The notes under the pieces are model-generated. The model was given only the letters and a program-made list of their open reading frames with translations. It had not been told where the DNA came from and made no database searches. A stretch of 64,000 bases of DNA, from contig NZ_JADQDO010000002.1 in NCBI RefSeq assembly GCF_015694465.1, positions 496,001 through 560,000 on the forward strand. The letters are read 5' to 3'. Position numbers and translations under genes: made by a program. Source of the DNA: Microvirga alba (lineage in GTDB: Bacteria; Pseudomonadota; Alphaproteobacteria; Rhizobiales; Beijerinckiaceae). Positions 27,674 to 38,598 of the stretch are shown one piece after another. Numbering within the stretch: the first letter of the stretch is position 1; each line of letters begins with the position of its first letter.

Positions 27674-28543
27674 CTACGCGTCCGGTATCCTCTCATAGAC
27701 CATGTTCAGCCGCGTGGTCAGCATCAGATTGTATCCGACCCGCTCGAGCGCCTGGGCGGCATTATTCGTCGCTGTGTAATGGGTCCGTTCGATCATGAAC
27801 ATGAGGGGCCAAAGGTGCTCGGGAGCCTCTCGGAAAAACGGCTCGAGAATGAGACCCTCCGCGCCTTCCACATCCAGCTTGACGAGATCGGGCCGCTCGA
27901 AGGCCTCCTCCTGCAGCGCTCGAAGGAGCGTGATCGCGTTCACCTTCAGGCTGCTCAGCGTTTCGCCCGCCGGCATGATCTGGATGCTCGACTGCCCCTT
28001 GTTCCGGGTGTCGATGAACATCACCACGTCGCCGTCGCGATCCGCGAGAGCGCAATTGACCGCCTTCACGTTCGGCAGATCGTTCTGGCGCAGATTATAC
28101 GCCAAGCGGTCGAAAAGATCGGGCTGCGGCTCGAAAGCGAGCACGCGCGCGCCCAGCGACGCCGCGAAAAACGTGTAGGGACCGACATTCGCCCCCACAT
28201 CCACGAACTTGAAGCCTTCACGGACCCGCGCGTCGAGAAACGAAAGCTCGTCCGGGTCGAAATGGTGTGGCGTAAAGAGGATCCGCCCTTCGCAGGTATT
28301 GCCGGAGGCAAAGAGGCGCATTCGCGCCCCGAAGACGACCGTATCGACGGGCCGCCCTTGCAGGAGCCAGCGGACCGCGCGACGGACAATGAGAGCCGCG
28401 CGGCGGCCGAACCACCCGCGCGGCAGACGGCGGGTCAACGCGATGCCGAAGCCGGTCACGGTCGATGGAGAAAACGCCCCGAAAGGCGCCTCGCCGAACG
28501 ACCCAAAGCTTTCGTGCTTCGTTTCGGAAACCAGCGCGCTCAA
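27674..28543 (-). CDS. FkbM family methyltransferase
   Basis: A 289-residue SAM-dependent methyltransferase: FVDVGANVGPYTFFAASLG (motif I), VLAFEPQPDLFDRLAYNL, and VKLDVEGAEGLILEPFF, the FkbM signature. FkbM enzymes O-methylate sugars or polyketides and often lie in surface-polysaccharide loci. It starts at TTG 28543, and this TTG shares bases with the TGA stop of the upstream oxygenase (TTGA overlap). That implies translational coupling and a joint function with the two 2OG-Fe(II) oxygenases. The N-terminal ~65 residues precede the fold and are basic. The acceptor is unknown. Confidence 0.88.
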   Translation of the reverse strand: MSALVSETKHESFGSFGEAPFGAFSPSTVTGFGIALTRRLPRGWFGRRAALIVRRAVRWLLQGRPVDTVVFGARMRLFASGNTCEGRILFTPHHFDPDELSFLDARVREGFKFVDVGANVGPYTFFAASLGARVLAFEPQPDLFDRLAYNLRQNDLPNVKAVNCALADRDGDVVMFIDTRNKGQSSIQIMPAGETLSSLKVNAITLLRALQEEAFERPDLVKLDVEGAEGLILEPFFREAPEHLWPLMFMIERTHYTATNNAAQALERVGYNLMLTTRLNMVYERIPDA

Positions 28544-29166
28544 CGGCCGAATACACCCTTGAGGACCTGGGCAAAGCTGTTGCGACGGCGCTTCCGGTCG
28601 AGTTCCTTTTGATCCTTGATCCAGGCGATCTGGACGACGCCGCGCTCGCCGGCAAACGGCCTGTGTCCATGCCAGGAATTGTCGGTTCGCAGGAAGCCGA
28701 ACACGGAGCCCATGATCGGCGGCACCTCGCAGGCGTAAGGCTCGAAATCGGTCCCGTTATAGAGCGCGCGCAGGCGGCCACCCTCTCCCTGCTGCCATTC
28801 GTCATTCATGTAGACGAGCATCGTCATGACCTTCGACGGGCCATCCGTATGAATCGCACCGTATTTCGGTTGCGAGCGTTTCATGATCGTGGTCAGGCGC
28901 GGATAGGGGTGAAGGTCGATCCCGAACCGGGCGGAGAGAACCTCGGTGAGTTCGGGACTTTCCAACTCCCGGATGAGATCCCGGAAGGCTCCTTTGAGTT
29001 CAACGTCGTCGACCGTCAGGTAGCCCGGTTTCGTGATTTCGGGGAAATCGCGGCGCAAGGCAGGGATCGCTTCCGCCCGCAAAAAATTGGCTCCGAGAAA
29101 GTGCGGATAGGGATCGGCTGCGTATTGGCTTTGGCGGATGGATTCGGCGTTCAGGAGAGACGTCAT
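28540..29166 (-). CDS. 2OG-Fe(II) oxygenase, second of tandem pair
   Basis: A 208-residue dioxygenase of the prolyl-4-hydroxylase-like fold. The iron facial triad is visible as H106 and D108 (YGAIHTDG) with H166 or H168 in NSWHGHRPF; the following basic stretch is a likely 2-oxoglutarate site. It is a clear paralogue of the upstream gene, sharing PPI/VxGxxxxFxRxxNSWHGHxP and YxNxxW segments. The start is ATG 29166 (M-T-S-L-L); a GTG four codons earlier is the alternative, and neither has a strong ribosome site. It overlaps the FkbM gene by 4 bp. The substrate is not known; hydroxylation of a glycan, lipid or peptide side chain is possible. Confidence 0.88.
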   Translation of the reverse strand: MTSLLNAESIRQSQYAADPYPHFLGANFLRAEAIPALRRDFPEITKPGYLTVDDVELKGAFRDLIRELESPELTEVLSARFGIDLHPYPRLTTIMKRSQPKYGAIHTDGPSKVMTMLVYMNDEWQQGEGGRLRALYNGTDFEPYACEVPPIMGSVFGFLRTDNSWHGHRPFAGERGVVQIAWIKDQKELDRKRRRNSFAQVLKGVFGR

Positions 29167-29211
29167 CGGGGGGTGCACCAGAAGAATTGATCGGACCGCG
29201 AAGAGCAGACC

Positions 29212-29847
29212 TCACGCTGCAGGAGAGAAGAAGCTCTTGATTTTCTTGATCCGGGTCGACAGGCGATGACGCGATTGTTCCTTCGTCACCACCCTCTGCT
29301 CCGTCACCCAGTTGAACTGGATCGCGCGGCGGCGGCCCTCATGGGGCTTATGCCCGTGCCAGGAATTGTTGGAGCGGCGGAACACGAGAAGCGTTCCGTT
29401 CACCGGCGGGATCTCGGCGACGTAGTCTTCGAGATCGGTTCCATTCTTCAACAGACGAAGACGGCCGCCATCATGGTCCCAATCCTCGTTGAGATAGAGA
29501 AGCACAGTGATGATCTTCGTCGTGCTGTCGGTGTGAATCGCCCCGTCCTTCATCCGTAAGAAACCGCGGACCGTGTACATGGTCGGCCGTCCCGCGAGGT
29601 CCACATCGAACTTCTCCTCGACCGCCTCGCGGAAGGCGTCTGCGTGAAGTTCGCGGATCAACTCGGCGAAATGTCCCTTGATCTTGAGTTCGGCTGGAGG
29701 ATGCGAACCCGCGCCCGGTACAGTCGGAAAATCATTGACGACTTTCCGGAAAGCATCGCGCGGTACGAAATTGGGGACGATCACGTGTTCGAAAGGCTGA
29801 CTCGTCAGCGGTGTTTCCGCGAGCGCGTCGAGATCCAGATAATTCAT
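29212..29847 (-). CDS. 2OG-Fe(II) oxygenase, first of tandem pair
   Basis: A 211-residue protein of the same family as the following gene. Iron ligands are H105 and D107 (DGAIHTDS) and H164 or H166 (NSWHGHKPHEG), followed by RRRAIQFNW, where an arginine should bind 2-oxoglutarate. The ATG at 29847 is unambiguous. It is the first gene of a compact leftward operon: this oxygenase, a 45-bp gap, the second oxygenase, then the FkbM methyltransferase with a 4-bp overlap. The two oxygenases are diverged rather than a recent duplication. Confidence 0.88.
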   Translation of the reverse strand: MNYLDLDALAETPLTSQPFEHVIVPNFVPRDAFRKVVNDFPTVPGAGSHPPAELKIKGHFAELIRELHADAFREAVEEKFDVDLAGRPTMYTVRGFLRMKDGAIHTDSTTKIITVLLYLNEDWDHDGGRLRLLKNGTDLEDYVAEIPPVNGTLLVFRRSNNSWHGHKPHEGRRRAIQFNWVTEQRVVTKEQSRHRLSTRIKKIKSFFSPAA

Positions 29848-29942
29848 GGCCCGATCCCATCATCCGATGTGACACGACCCGACGACATGCCCCTACGGAA
29901 ATCACCGCAAAAGCCAGCGACCGCCGTTCAGCCCCCCGGGTC

Positions 29943-29965
29943 GCCTGGGAAGAGCATTCCCAGGC
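29943..29965. promoter_or_regulatory. Perfect inverted repeat upstream of the oxygenase operon
   Basis: GCCTGGGAA, five bases (GAGCA), then TTCCCAGGC: a perfect 9-bp inverted repeat about 95 bp upstream of the first oxygenase. It lacks a T run, so an operator is more likely than a terminator. The protein that might bind it is not identifiable. Confidence 0.4.
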
Positions 29966-30138
29966 TATGGACCCATCTAGGGTTTTAGAGACCCGGCGAC
30001 AGAGAAGGCCCTTTTATACTTTAGCTGGATCGTAAAGCGGGTGCCGTTCGCGCTCTCAGATGGGCGCTCCCGATAAGGTTTGCCGAACAAGGAAGGCTCC
30101 GCCGATCCCCTTTGTTCGAGCTTTTTGGCCTGCCGCGC

Positions 30139-31668
30139 CTATCGCGGCGGGGCATCGGCCCCCATCGCCTTGTAGAACACCTCCGGCGAGTCGACTTCCT
30201 TCAGCTTCGTGCCCTCGATCACGAGGAAACGCGTGCCGATCGTTTTCACGAAACTTCGGTCGTGAGAGACCACGATGCTGGTGGCGTCCGACGACAGAAT
30301 CTCGGCCTCCAGCTGCTCCCGGCCCGGAATGTCCACGTGGTTGGTGGGTTCGTCCATCAGGTAGAAGTTGGGCTCGGAAAGGCGCAACGCCAGGAGCCCG
30401 AGCCGCGCCTTCTGGCCGGCTGAAAGTTTCGCGATCGGCTGCTGCTGTTTCTCGATGGAGAAGCCCGCGCCCGCAAGCAGGCTGAGGCTTTTCTGGTCGC
30501 CGAGGCGGAACGTGGAAAGGATGAAGTCGAGCGGCGTCGCCTTGTTCGGCAATTGCGACATGTCCTGATCCGTATAGCCGAGCACCACGGACGGGCTGAC
30601 CTTGATGCCGGTCTGCCCATCGGCGGCGCTCATGGCCTTGTGAAGCAGCCGGATGAGCTGCGACTTGCCCGCTCCGTTGCGTCCCAACAGCACGATACGG
30701 TCGCGCTGAGCGACCTCGAGCTTCGGAATTTCGAACAGACGCCCGCCATCGGGCTTGCGCACGGCGACGTTTTCCAGCGCGGCGAGAACCTTGGCATGCG
30801 TGCCGCGATTGGCGAGGCGGATCTCGCCCGAGCGCTCCTTGTGCACCGCCTGCAACCCCTCCTCCAGCGCCTGCGCGCGGTTCTTAAGCTGCTTGGCCTT
30901 GGTCAGGAGAAGATCGCTGCCGCTGTTGATGCCGACATTGCGGAGTTCGCCCGCATTCTGCCGCAGCCGTTTGATTTCCCGCCGGTCCTTCTCGTTCCTG
31001 TCGGCAAGCGCCGCATCATGCGCATCGAGCAGATCGCGAGCCCGGCGATAGGGATGCGCGAAGCTCACCGAATTTTCGGGCCGCAAGAAGAGCGTCTTCG
31101 TCGTGCAGGCTTGAAGAAAATCGCGGTCGTGGCTGGCGATCACCATGGGAATCGACCCGGCCGCGCTGGCGATCCAGCGCTCCAGGAGCAGAAGCTTTTC
31201 GAGATCGAGGTGATTGGTCGGCTCATCGAGTAGAAGCGCGTCCGGCTCCGTGACCCAGGCGCGGGCGATCAACGCCAGACGCTGCCAGCCGCCGCTGAGC
31301 GCCCGCACCGGCCGCTCGCGCAGATCGAGCGGCGTCTCGAATTCGTCGAGGACCACATCGACCCGCCATTCCTGGCCGTCCCGCTCAAACGGCGGAAGGG
31401 CACGCGAGACGGCCTCGTGAAGGGGCAAGTCGAACAGGGCCTCCGGGACGTCCTGCTCGACGAGCGCAATGCGCATGCCCCGCGAACGGAGGATCTCGCC
31501 GTGGGTCGGCTCGGACAGGCCCGCGAGACATTTGAGGAGCGTTGATTTTCCCGCGCCATTGCCGGCCACGAGACCGAGGCGATCCCGCTCGCCGATGACG
31601 AGGTTCAGATCCTGAAACAGCGGGGTTTGTGCAAGAACGGTGACATTGCGAAGGCTGATCGAGCCCAT
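30139..31668 (-). CDS. ABC-F family ATPase (ribosome-associated, possible antibiotic-resistance type)
   Basis: A 509-residue protein with two ABC domains and no membrane segments. Domain 1 has Walker A GNGAGKSTLLKC and LSGGWQRLALIARAW...LLLDEPTNHLD. A basic coiled linker follows (residues ~215-300, rich in R/K/E). Domain 2 has GRNGAGKSQLIRLL and LSAGQKARLGLLAL...YLMDEPTNHVD. ABC-F proteins bind the ribosomal E site; some protect it from antibiotics. The gene sits behind a 235-bp leader with a short peptide and hairpins (see 31817-31903). That is typical of inducible resistance ABC-Fs and points towards that class rather than a housekeeping EttA/Uup. The drug specificity cannot be read from the sequence. 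Confidence 0.9.
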   Translation of the reverse strand: MGSISLRNVTVLAQTPLFQDLNLVIGERDRLGLVAGNGAGKSTLLKCLAGLSEPTHGEILRSRGMRIALVEQDVPEALFDLPLHEAVSRALPPFERDGQEWRVDVVLDEFETPLDLRERPVRALSGGWQRLALIARAWVTEPDALLLDEPTNHLDLEKLLLLERWIASAAGSIPMVIASHDRDFLQACTTKTLFLRPENSVSFAHPYRRARDLLDAHDAALADRNEKDRREIKRLRQNAGELRNVGINSGSDLLLTKAKQLKNRAQALEEGLQAVHKERSGEIRLANRGTHAKVLAALENVAVRKPDGGRLFEIPKLEVAQRDRIVLLGRNGAGKSQLIRLLHKAMSAADGQTGIKVSPSVVLGYTDQDMSQLPNKATPLDFILSTFRLGDQKSLSLLAGAGFSIEKQQQPIAKLSAGQKARLGLLALRLSEPNFYLMDEPTNHVDIPGREQLEAEILSSDATSIVVSHDRSFVKTIGTRFLVIEGTKLKEVDSPEVFYKAMGADAPPR

Positions 31669-31802
31669 TTTTCATCTCTTGAGGTGCAGCGCGCCCGCAT
31701 CATGGCGGCGGCGCGCGAAATATCTTGAACGTTCGTCAGACGCGCGAAGCCTGCGAGGCCTCGGCGGATAAGCCGTTCAGAGCTGACCTGAGATGAGATA
31801 AG

Positions 31803-31818
31803 GACGGGAAAACCCGTC
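31803..31818 (-). promoter_or_regulatory. Attenuator-like hairpin after the ABC-F leader peptide
   Basis: GACGGG, a four-base loop, then CCCGTC, overlapping the leader peptide stop. In the transcript sense it is followed by CTTATCTC. An upstream competing hairpin (31838-31860, CCCTGCA/TGCAGGG) lies inside the leader coding region. The terminator is weak because it lacks a full U run. Confidence 0.45.
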
Positions 31819-31903
31819 AGATCCGTTTCATGGCCGGCCCTGCAACAAGCTGCTGCAGGGCGTTCCAGGGGCCGAACATGCGAAGATGGTGTTGCTCACA
31901 CAT
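31817..31903 (-). CDS. Putative leader peptide of the ABC-F gene
   Basis: A 28-codon frame starting at ATG 31903, with a very strong ribosome site (AAGGGAGGG, 4-nt spacing), one of the best in the window. It begins MCEQHHLRMF and ends PAMKRI. Codons 15-23 encode the arms of a 7-bp hairpin, and the stop overlaps a second hairpin at 31803-31818. It lies 148 bp upstream of the ABC-F start and 75 bp after the LysR stop. The arrangement suggests translation-dependent attenuation: ribosomes stalled by a drug on the leader would refold the RNA and allow read-through. This is inference; no homologous leader is known to me. Confidence 0.55.
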   Translation of the reverse strand: MCEQHHLRMFGPWNALQQLVAGPAMKRI

Positions 31904-31978
31904 GCAGCCCTCCCTTGGTTGGCATCGTGGATCTGATCAAGAATTTAACGGTGGCCGTCGCGAAAGACAACTCCCCTG

Positions 31979-32833
31979 TCAGGCACTAGCGGTTGCCTTG
32001 AAGGCCGCAGCAAGGCTTCGAAGGGCCGCACGGCCCTGAGGCGTCGAGACTTTGGAGTGCAGCATCACATCGCGCGCGGGCAATGGCGGAAGACCAAGCC
32101 GGTCACCGACATCGATGGTTCCGCCGGGAGCGACACGCCTGGCGAGCGCCGCGACCGCGATCCCGGCAGCGGCCGCCGAACCGATGGTCGCCACGCCACC
32201 TCCGATGAACGCCTCCCGCCATGGCAAGCCCGCTCGGTCGAGGCAATCAACCGCCATCTTTCGCAGGCGGCAGGGGTCGGCCTGCATGGCCAGCGGAATC
32301 GGTTCTCCCGCGAAATGCGCGAAGGACGGGCTTGAGAACCAGCCGAAGGACTCGGCGACGAGTTTCTCTCCGTCGCGTCGGCTCTCGTCGTAGCGGACGA
32401 CGATGGCGGCATCGAGAGCACCGGCATCATAGCTCTCGAGGATCGCCCGCGTCGTTCCGATGCGAAGTTCGAGCACGGTCGCGCGATCCGCCTCGTTGAG
32501 GCGCTTGAGCATCATCGGCAGATCGGCACCGACAATGTGATGGGTGACGCCCACGACGAGGCGGCTTTGCACCGTGGTGAAAGCCTCTGCGGCTCGCCGA
32601 TGCGCCGCGACGACCTCGCGGGCCGGTTCCAGGAACGCGACCCCGTCCGAGGTGAGCCTGACGGATCGCGGGGTGCGTTCGACGAGGACCCGCCCGAGGC
32701 GCGCCTCCAGACGCTTCAACTTGAGGCTGACAGCCGCCTGGGTGGTGTTCAGAACCTCGGCGGCCCGCGTGAAGTTCTTCAGGTCGGCGATGAGCACGAA
32801 AGCATGGAGGGAGGCCGGATCGAGGTTTTGCAT
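31979..32833 (-). CDS. LysR-type transcriptional regulator
   Basis: A 284-residue LysR protein. The N-terminal winged helix-turn-helix reads LHAFVLIADLKNFTRAAEVLNTTQAAVSLKLKRLE, and a substrate-binding domain follows from ~90. It is divergent from an MFS transporter across 95 bp, the classic arrangement in which the regulator controls its own gene and the transporter. The inducer is unknown. The ABC-F leader lies directly downstream on the same strand, so read-through into it is possible. Confidence 0.92.
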   Translation of the reverse strand: MQNLDPASLHAFVLIADLKNFTRAAEVLNTTQAAVSLKLKRLEARLGRVLVERTPRSVRLTSDGVAFLEPAREVVAAHRRAAEAFTTVQSRLVVGVTHHIVGADLPMMLKRLNEADRATVLELRIGTTRAILESYDAGALDAAIVVRYDESRRDGEKLVAESFGWFSSPSFAHFAGEPIPLAMQADPCRLRKMAVDCLDRAGLPWREAFIGGGVATIGSAAAAGIAVAALARRVAPGGTIDVGDRLGLPPLPARDVMLHSKVSTPQGRAALRSLAAAFKATASA

Positions 32834-32851
32834 GGTGCGTGATATATTTTT

Positions 32852-32875
32852 GTTATCATTGAAATCTGCAATAAC
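32852..32875. promoter_or_regulatory. Candidate LysR operator between LysR and MFS genes
   Basis: Inverted repeat GTTAT-N14-ATAAC in the AT-rich divergent intergenic region. The dyad size and T-rich flanks fit LysR-family sites (T-N11-A core), and it lies between both start codons. Confidence 0.5.
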
Positions 32876-32928
32876 GCAGTTCAGATATGATCATTCCGCA
32901 TCTAGCTTGCCGGGACAAGAGGCAGGTG

Positions 32929-34185
32929 ATGATGCAAACCGCAACAACGACAGCAAATCAGGTTCGAGACGAAGCACCGGGTGGTGCTGCGCTTTCCACG
33001 GTGCTCGCGGTGGCGGTCACGGTCCAGACCGCCGGATCCTTCGTATCCCAGGGCGTCTACACGCTCGTCCCTTTCTGGCGTGACACGTTCGATCTGTCGC
33101 AAAGCTCGGCAGCCCTTGCCGTGACCGCCATGAACGGCGGCCAGATCCTGTCGATGATGGCTCTTGGCCGCGCGATCGATCGTTATGGCGAGCGCAGCGT
33201 GGTTTCCCTCACGCTGCTCGCCATCGGAATCAGCCTGATCACCGGCGCGCTGGTCGCATCGAGCTATGTCGCGGTCCTCGCCCTCGTCACCCTGCTCGGC
33301 GCGCTTTATGCATCCGTCCAACCGGGTGGTGCGCGCGCGATCCTGCGCTGGTTTCCGCCCGGCAAGCGCGGGCTTCCCACCGGTCTTCGGCAGGCGGCCG
33401 TGCCGCTCGGCACCGCGATCGCTGCCTTTTGCCTTCCCCTCCTCGCGACGCTTTATGGCTGGCCGGTCGCGGTCATGGCACAAGGCGGAATTGCCGCTGC
33501 TGGCGGCGTTCTCTTCTGGGCGCTCTATCGGGAGCGCGAGGGCGATGGGCTCACGAGCGCCGCCCGCCCCATTCCGCTTGCTGCGCTGATCCGTCAGTTG
33601 CTGCGGGAGAAAAGCTTTTGCCGCGTGCTGGCGGCAGGCATCGCGATGTCGGCGTTCCAGTTCACCTTTACCGCGCACGCAATCTCTTTCATGGCGGATG
33701 GGTTGGGGCTGGGGCTTGTCTCCGCCGCGTCGTTCTTCGCGGCGACCCAGATCATCGGCATCCTCGGCCGTGTCCTCGCGCCCTGGCTCAGCGACAGGTT
33801 CTGGCCCGGACAGCGCGCCCGCTCGCTCGGCGTTCTGATGATCGCGGCCGCGGCGGCAGCCGTCTTCTTCCTGGCGTTGCCCACCGCCCCATCGGCGTGG
33901 ACGCTCGTGCCGGTTCTCGCGGCAATCGGCTTCTTCGGCATCGGCTGGTACCCGCTTTTTCTCCTGGAGATCGCCGAACGGGCACCGAGGACGGCGATCG
34001 CGGCGACGATCGGGTTTGCCTCCACCATCGGCTTGCTGGCGATGTCGTTGGGCCCCTATTTCTTCGGGCTCGTGGTGGATTTCAGCGGATATGTCCCCGC
34101 CTGGATCGCCCTGATCGTTCCGGTCGTGCTGACCGCGCTCCCGCTCTGCACCTCGAACCTGCGACCGGCATGCGCTCCCTCATGA
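32929..34185 (+). CDS. MFS transporter
   Basis: A 418-residue inner-membrane transporter with twelve predicted hydrophobic helices and the MFS motif A-like loop GRAIDRYGERSVV after helix 2. ATG 32929 (or the next codon, 32932) follows a GAGGCAGG site; an upstream ATG at 32887 has none. It is divergent from a LysR gene that probably regulates it. No substrate-defining motif is recognisable. Its 3' end overlaps the small convergent DUF1127-like frame by 6 bp. Confidence 0.9.
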   Translation: MMQTATTTANQVRDEAPGGAALSTVLAVAVTVQTAGSFVSQGVYTLVPFWRDTFDLSQSSAALAVTAMNGGQILSMMALGRAIDRYGERSVVSLTLLAIGISLITGALVASSYVAVLALVTLLGALYASVQPGGARAILRWFPPGKRGLPTGLRQAAVPLGTAIAAFCLPLLATLYGWPVAVMAQGGIAAAGGVLFWALYREREGDGLTSAARPIPLAALIRQLLREKSFCRVLAAGIAMSAFQFTFTAHAISFMADGLGLGLVSAASFFAATQIIGILGRVLAPWLSDRFWPGQRARSLGVLMIAAAAAAVFFLALPTAPSAWTLVPVLAAIGFFGIGWYPLFLLEIAERAPRTAIAATIGFASTIGLLAMSLGPYFFGLVVDFSGYVPAWIALIVPVVLTALPLCTSNLRPACAPS

Positions 34186-34299
34186 AGACCTGACGCAAGC
34201 CTCCTCGATCGACCGCCGCACCTTGGCGGGTTCCTGGCCAATATCGAGGAGGAGATGGTCGCCGAGCGCCGCCAGACGCCGCGCCTCCCGGCGCGACAT
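34180..34299 (-). CDS. DUF1127-like small protein, possibly degenerate
   Basis: A 39-residue frame from ATG 34299, reading SRREARRLAALGDHLLLDIG and onward. It resembles the DUF1127/YjiS motif (R-rich helix, LxxLxDHLLxDIGL). No ribosome site is visible, and the tail EEACVRSS is not typical. DUF1127 genes frequently lie divergent from LysR genes, and a LysR C-terminal remnant overlaps here, so this may be what is left of such a locus. Confidence 0.45.
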   Translation of the reverse strand: MSRREARRLAALGDHLLLDIGQEPAKVRRSIEEACVRSS

Positions 34300-34366
34300 G
34301 CCGGTCGTCGAGGCTTTTCGGCAATGGCTTCTGGAGGAAGCGGCGCCCGAGGCTGAAATGGCGTGA
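34298..34366 (+). pseudogene. LysR regulator C-terminal remnant
   Basis: The 22 codons ending at TGA 34364-34366 read PVVEAFRQWLLEEAAPEAEMA, matching the last helix of GcvA-like LysR proteins (typically FRDWLLxEA). The frame has no LysR-like sequence further upstream, where it is antisense to the DUF1127-like frame. Probably a deletion scar. Confidence 0.45.
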
Positions 34367-34440
34367 GCCTTCCTACGAAGCATTGCGCACAGACCGCCTA
34401 ATAATCCGCCGCGAACGGGAATGTCACATCCTATCGGCGG

Positions 34441-35121
34441 TCAAGCCGCCTTCGGCCGCGTCCCGAAAATCGCGCTCCCCACCCGCACATGGGTCGCGCC
34501 CATCTGGATCGCCGCGTCGAAATCGGCGCTCATGCCCATGGAGAGCCATCTCAGCCCATTGCGCTTCGCCATCGTGTTGAGCAGGGCGAAATGGGGGGAT
34601 GGCGGGTCTTCCGCCGGGGGAATGCACATCAGGCCCTCGATGGTCAGGCCATATTTCGAGCGGCAGGCCGCCAGGAACGCATCGACCTCGGCGGGCATGA
34701 CGCCGCCCTTTTGCGGCTCCTCACCCGTGTTGACCTGCACCAGGAGGCGTGGGGTTTTGCCCGATTTGGCGATTTCCTTGGCGAGCGCCTCCGCCAGCGA
34801 GGGCCGGTCGAGGGTGTGAATCACGTCGAAAAGCTCGACCGCGTCCTTGGCCTTGTTGGATTGCAGCGGCCCGATGAGGTGCAGCTCCACGCCGGAATAA
34901 CGCTGACGCAGATCCGGCCACTTGGCTTTGGCCTCCTGCACGTAATTCTCGCCGAACACGCGCTGGCCCGCCGCGAGGACGGGCTCGATGTCCTCGGCCG
35001 GGAAGGTTTTGGAGACCGCGATGAGGGTCACCGAAGCGGGATCGCGCGCGTAGTCAGAGGCCGAGCGTTTGACGCTCGCCTGGACGTGTTTCAGGCGTTC
35101 GACGGAACTGTTGTCGCTCAT
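34441..35121 (-). CDS. YggS/PROSC family PLP homeostasis protein
   Basis: A 226-residue alanine-racemase-fold protein that binds pyridoxal phosphate and buffers B6 vitamers. The PLP lysine is in LIAVSKTFP. Other family marks are FGENYVQEAKAKW, LHLIGPLQSNKAK and the closing GATHVRVGSAIFGTR, the phosphate-binding end. ATG 35121 is the natural start. It is divergent from leuS, with a 142-bp repeat element between. Confidence 0.95.
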   Translation of the reverse strand: MSDNSSVERLKHVQASVKRSASDYARDPASVTLIAVSKTFPAEDIEPVLAAGQRVFGENYVQEAKAKWPDLRQRYSGVELHLIGPLQSNKAKDAVELFDVIHTLDRPSLAEALAKEIAKSGKTPRLLVQVNTGEEPQKGGVMPAEVDAFLAACRSKYGLTIEGLMCIPPAEDPPSPHFALLNTMAKRNGLRWLSMGMSADFDAAIQMGATHVRVGSAIFGTRPKAA

Positions 35122-35162
35122 GAAATCCCCTTAACCGTGCTCTCGTTCATACATCAGACCCC

Positions 35163-35303
35163 GTCATTCCGGGGCCGATTGAGCGGAGCCCGGAACCCAT
35201 AAACGCCGAGTTCGCAGAATCATCCGCAACGACCCCGCCGCTTCCGATCCTGAACCACCGGCGTTTATGGGTTCCGGGCTCGCCTGCGGCGCCCCGGAAT
35301 GAC
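35163..35303. repeat. Dispersed 142-bp inverted-repeat element, copy B
   Basis: GTCATTCCGGGGC ... CCCGGAACCCATAAACGCC, a ~50-bp unrelated centre, then GGCGTTTATGGGTTCCGGG ... GCCCCGGAATGAC. The terminal inverted repeats are about 45 bp with a few mismatches. It lies between the yggS-like gene and leuS. Confidence 0.8.
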
Positions 35304-35428
35304 GCGGTGGCGACAAACCGACCGCCCTCTCGCGCGCGAAGGCGTTGACCGCGCGGGAGAGCTGTGTCCTAGTCCGCGCCAACCCGGCGGCGCAAGGTGC
35401 TAATATCTTCGCCGCTAAAATCTCTACA

Positions 35429-38057
<2,629 letters not shown>

Positions 38058-38071
<14 letters not shown>

Positions 38072-38594
38072 CTTCAAAGGCTTCGCCCGCATCGTCCTGG
38101 CGGCAGGCCTCGTGCTCAGCGTGTCCGCCTGCTTCCGTCCCCTCTATGGCCCGACGGCCTCGGGCGAGTCGCTCCAGACCGTCCTCGCGACCATCGATGT
38201 GCCGGAGGTGAAGTGGCCGGATTCGCAGGCGCGAATCGGCCATTATCTGCGCAGCGAGCTGATCTACGCCCTCAACGGCTCGGGCTCCGACACGCCGAAG
38301 AAATACGTGCTCCGGCTGTCGCTCGGAGAGCAGCTGACGACGCCGATCGTGGATTCCCAGTCGGGCCGCGCTCTATCGGCGACGCTCACCGGCAAGCTGG
38401 CCTACACGCTGACCACCCCGGACGGCTCGACGGTGATCACGACGGGAACGGCGACGTCATCGGCGACCTACGACCGTTTCGAGCAACGTTTCGCTACCCT
38501 GCGCGCAGGCCGGGAAGCGGAAATCAGGCTCGCTAAGCTGCTGTCGGAACAGGTCAAGACACGGCTGGCGGCGACGCTCCAAGCCCGCTCCTGA
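38058..38594 (+). CDS. lptE: LPS-assembly lipoprotein LptE
   Basis: A 178-residue outer-membrane lipoprotein. The lipobox LSVSAC places the lipidated cysteine near residue 25, followed by FRPLYGP, the hallmark of alphaproteobacterial LptE. The rest is a small alpha/beta fold ([22 protein letters not shown]). LptE plugs the LptD barrel that inserts lipopolysaccharide. The start overlaps leuS by 14 bp, implying coupled translation, and holA begins 4 bp after the stop. Confidence 0.93.
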
Positions 38595-38598
38595 TCTG

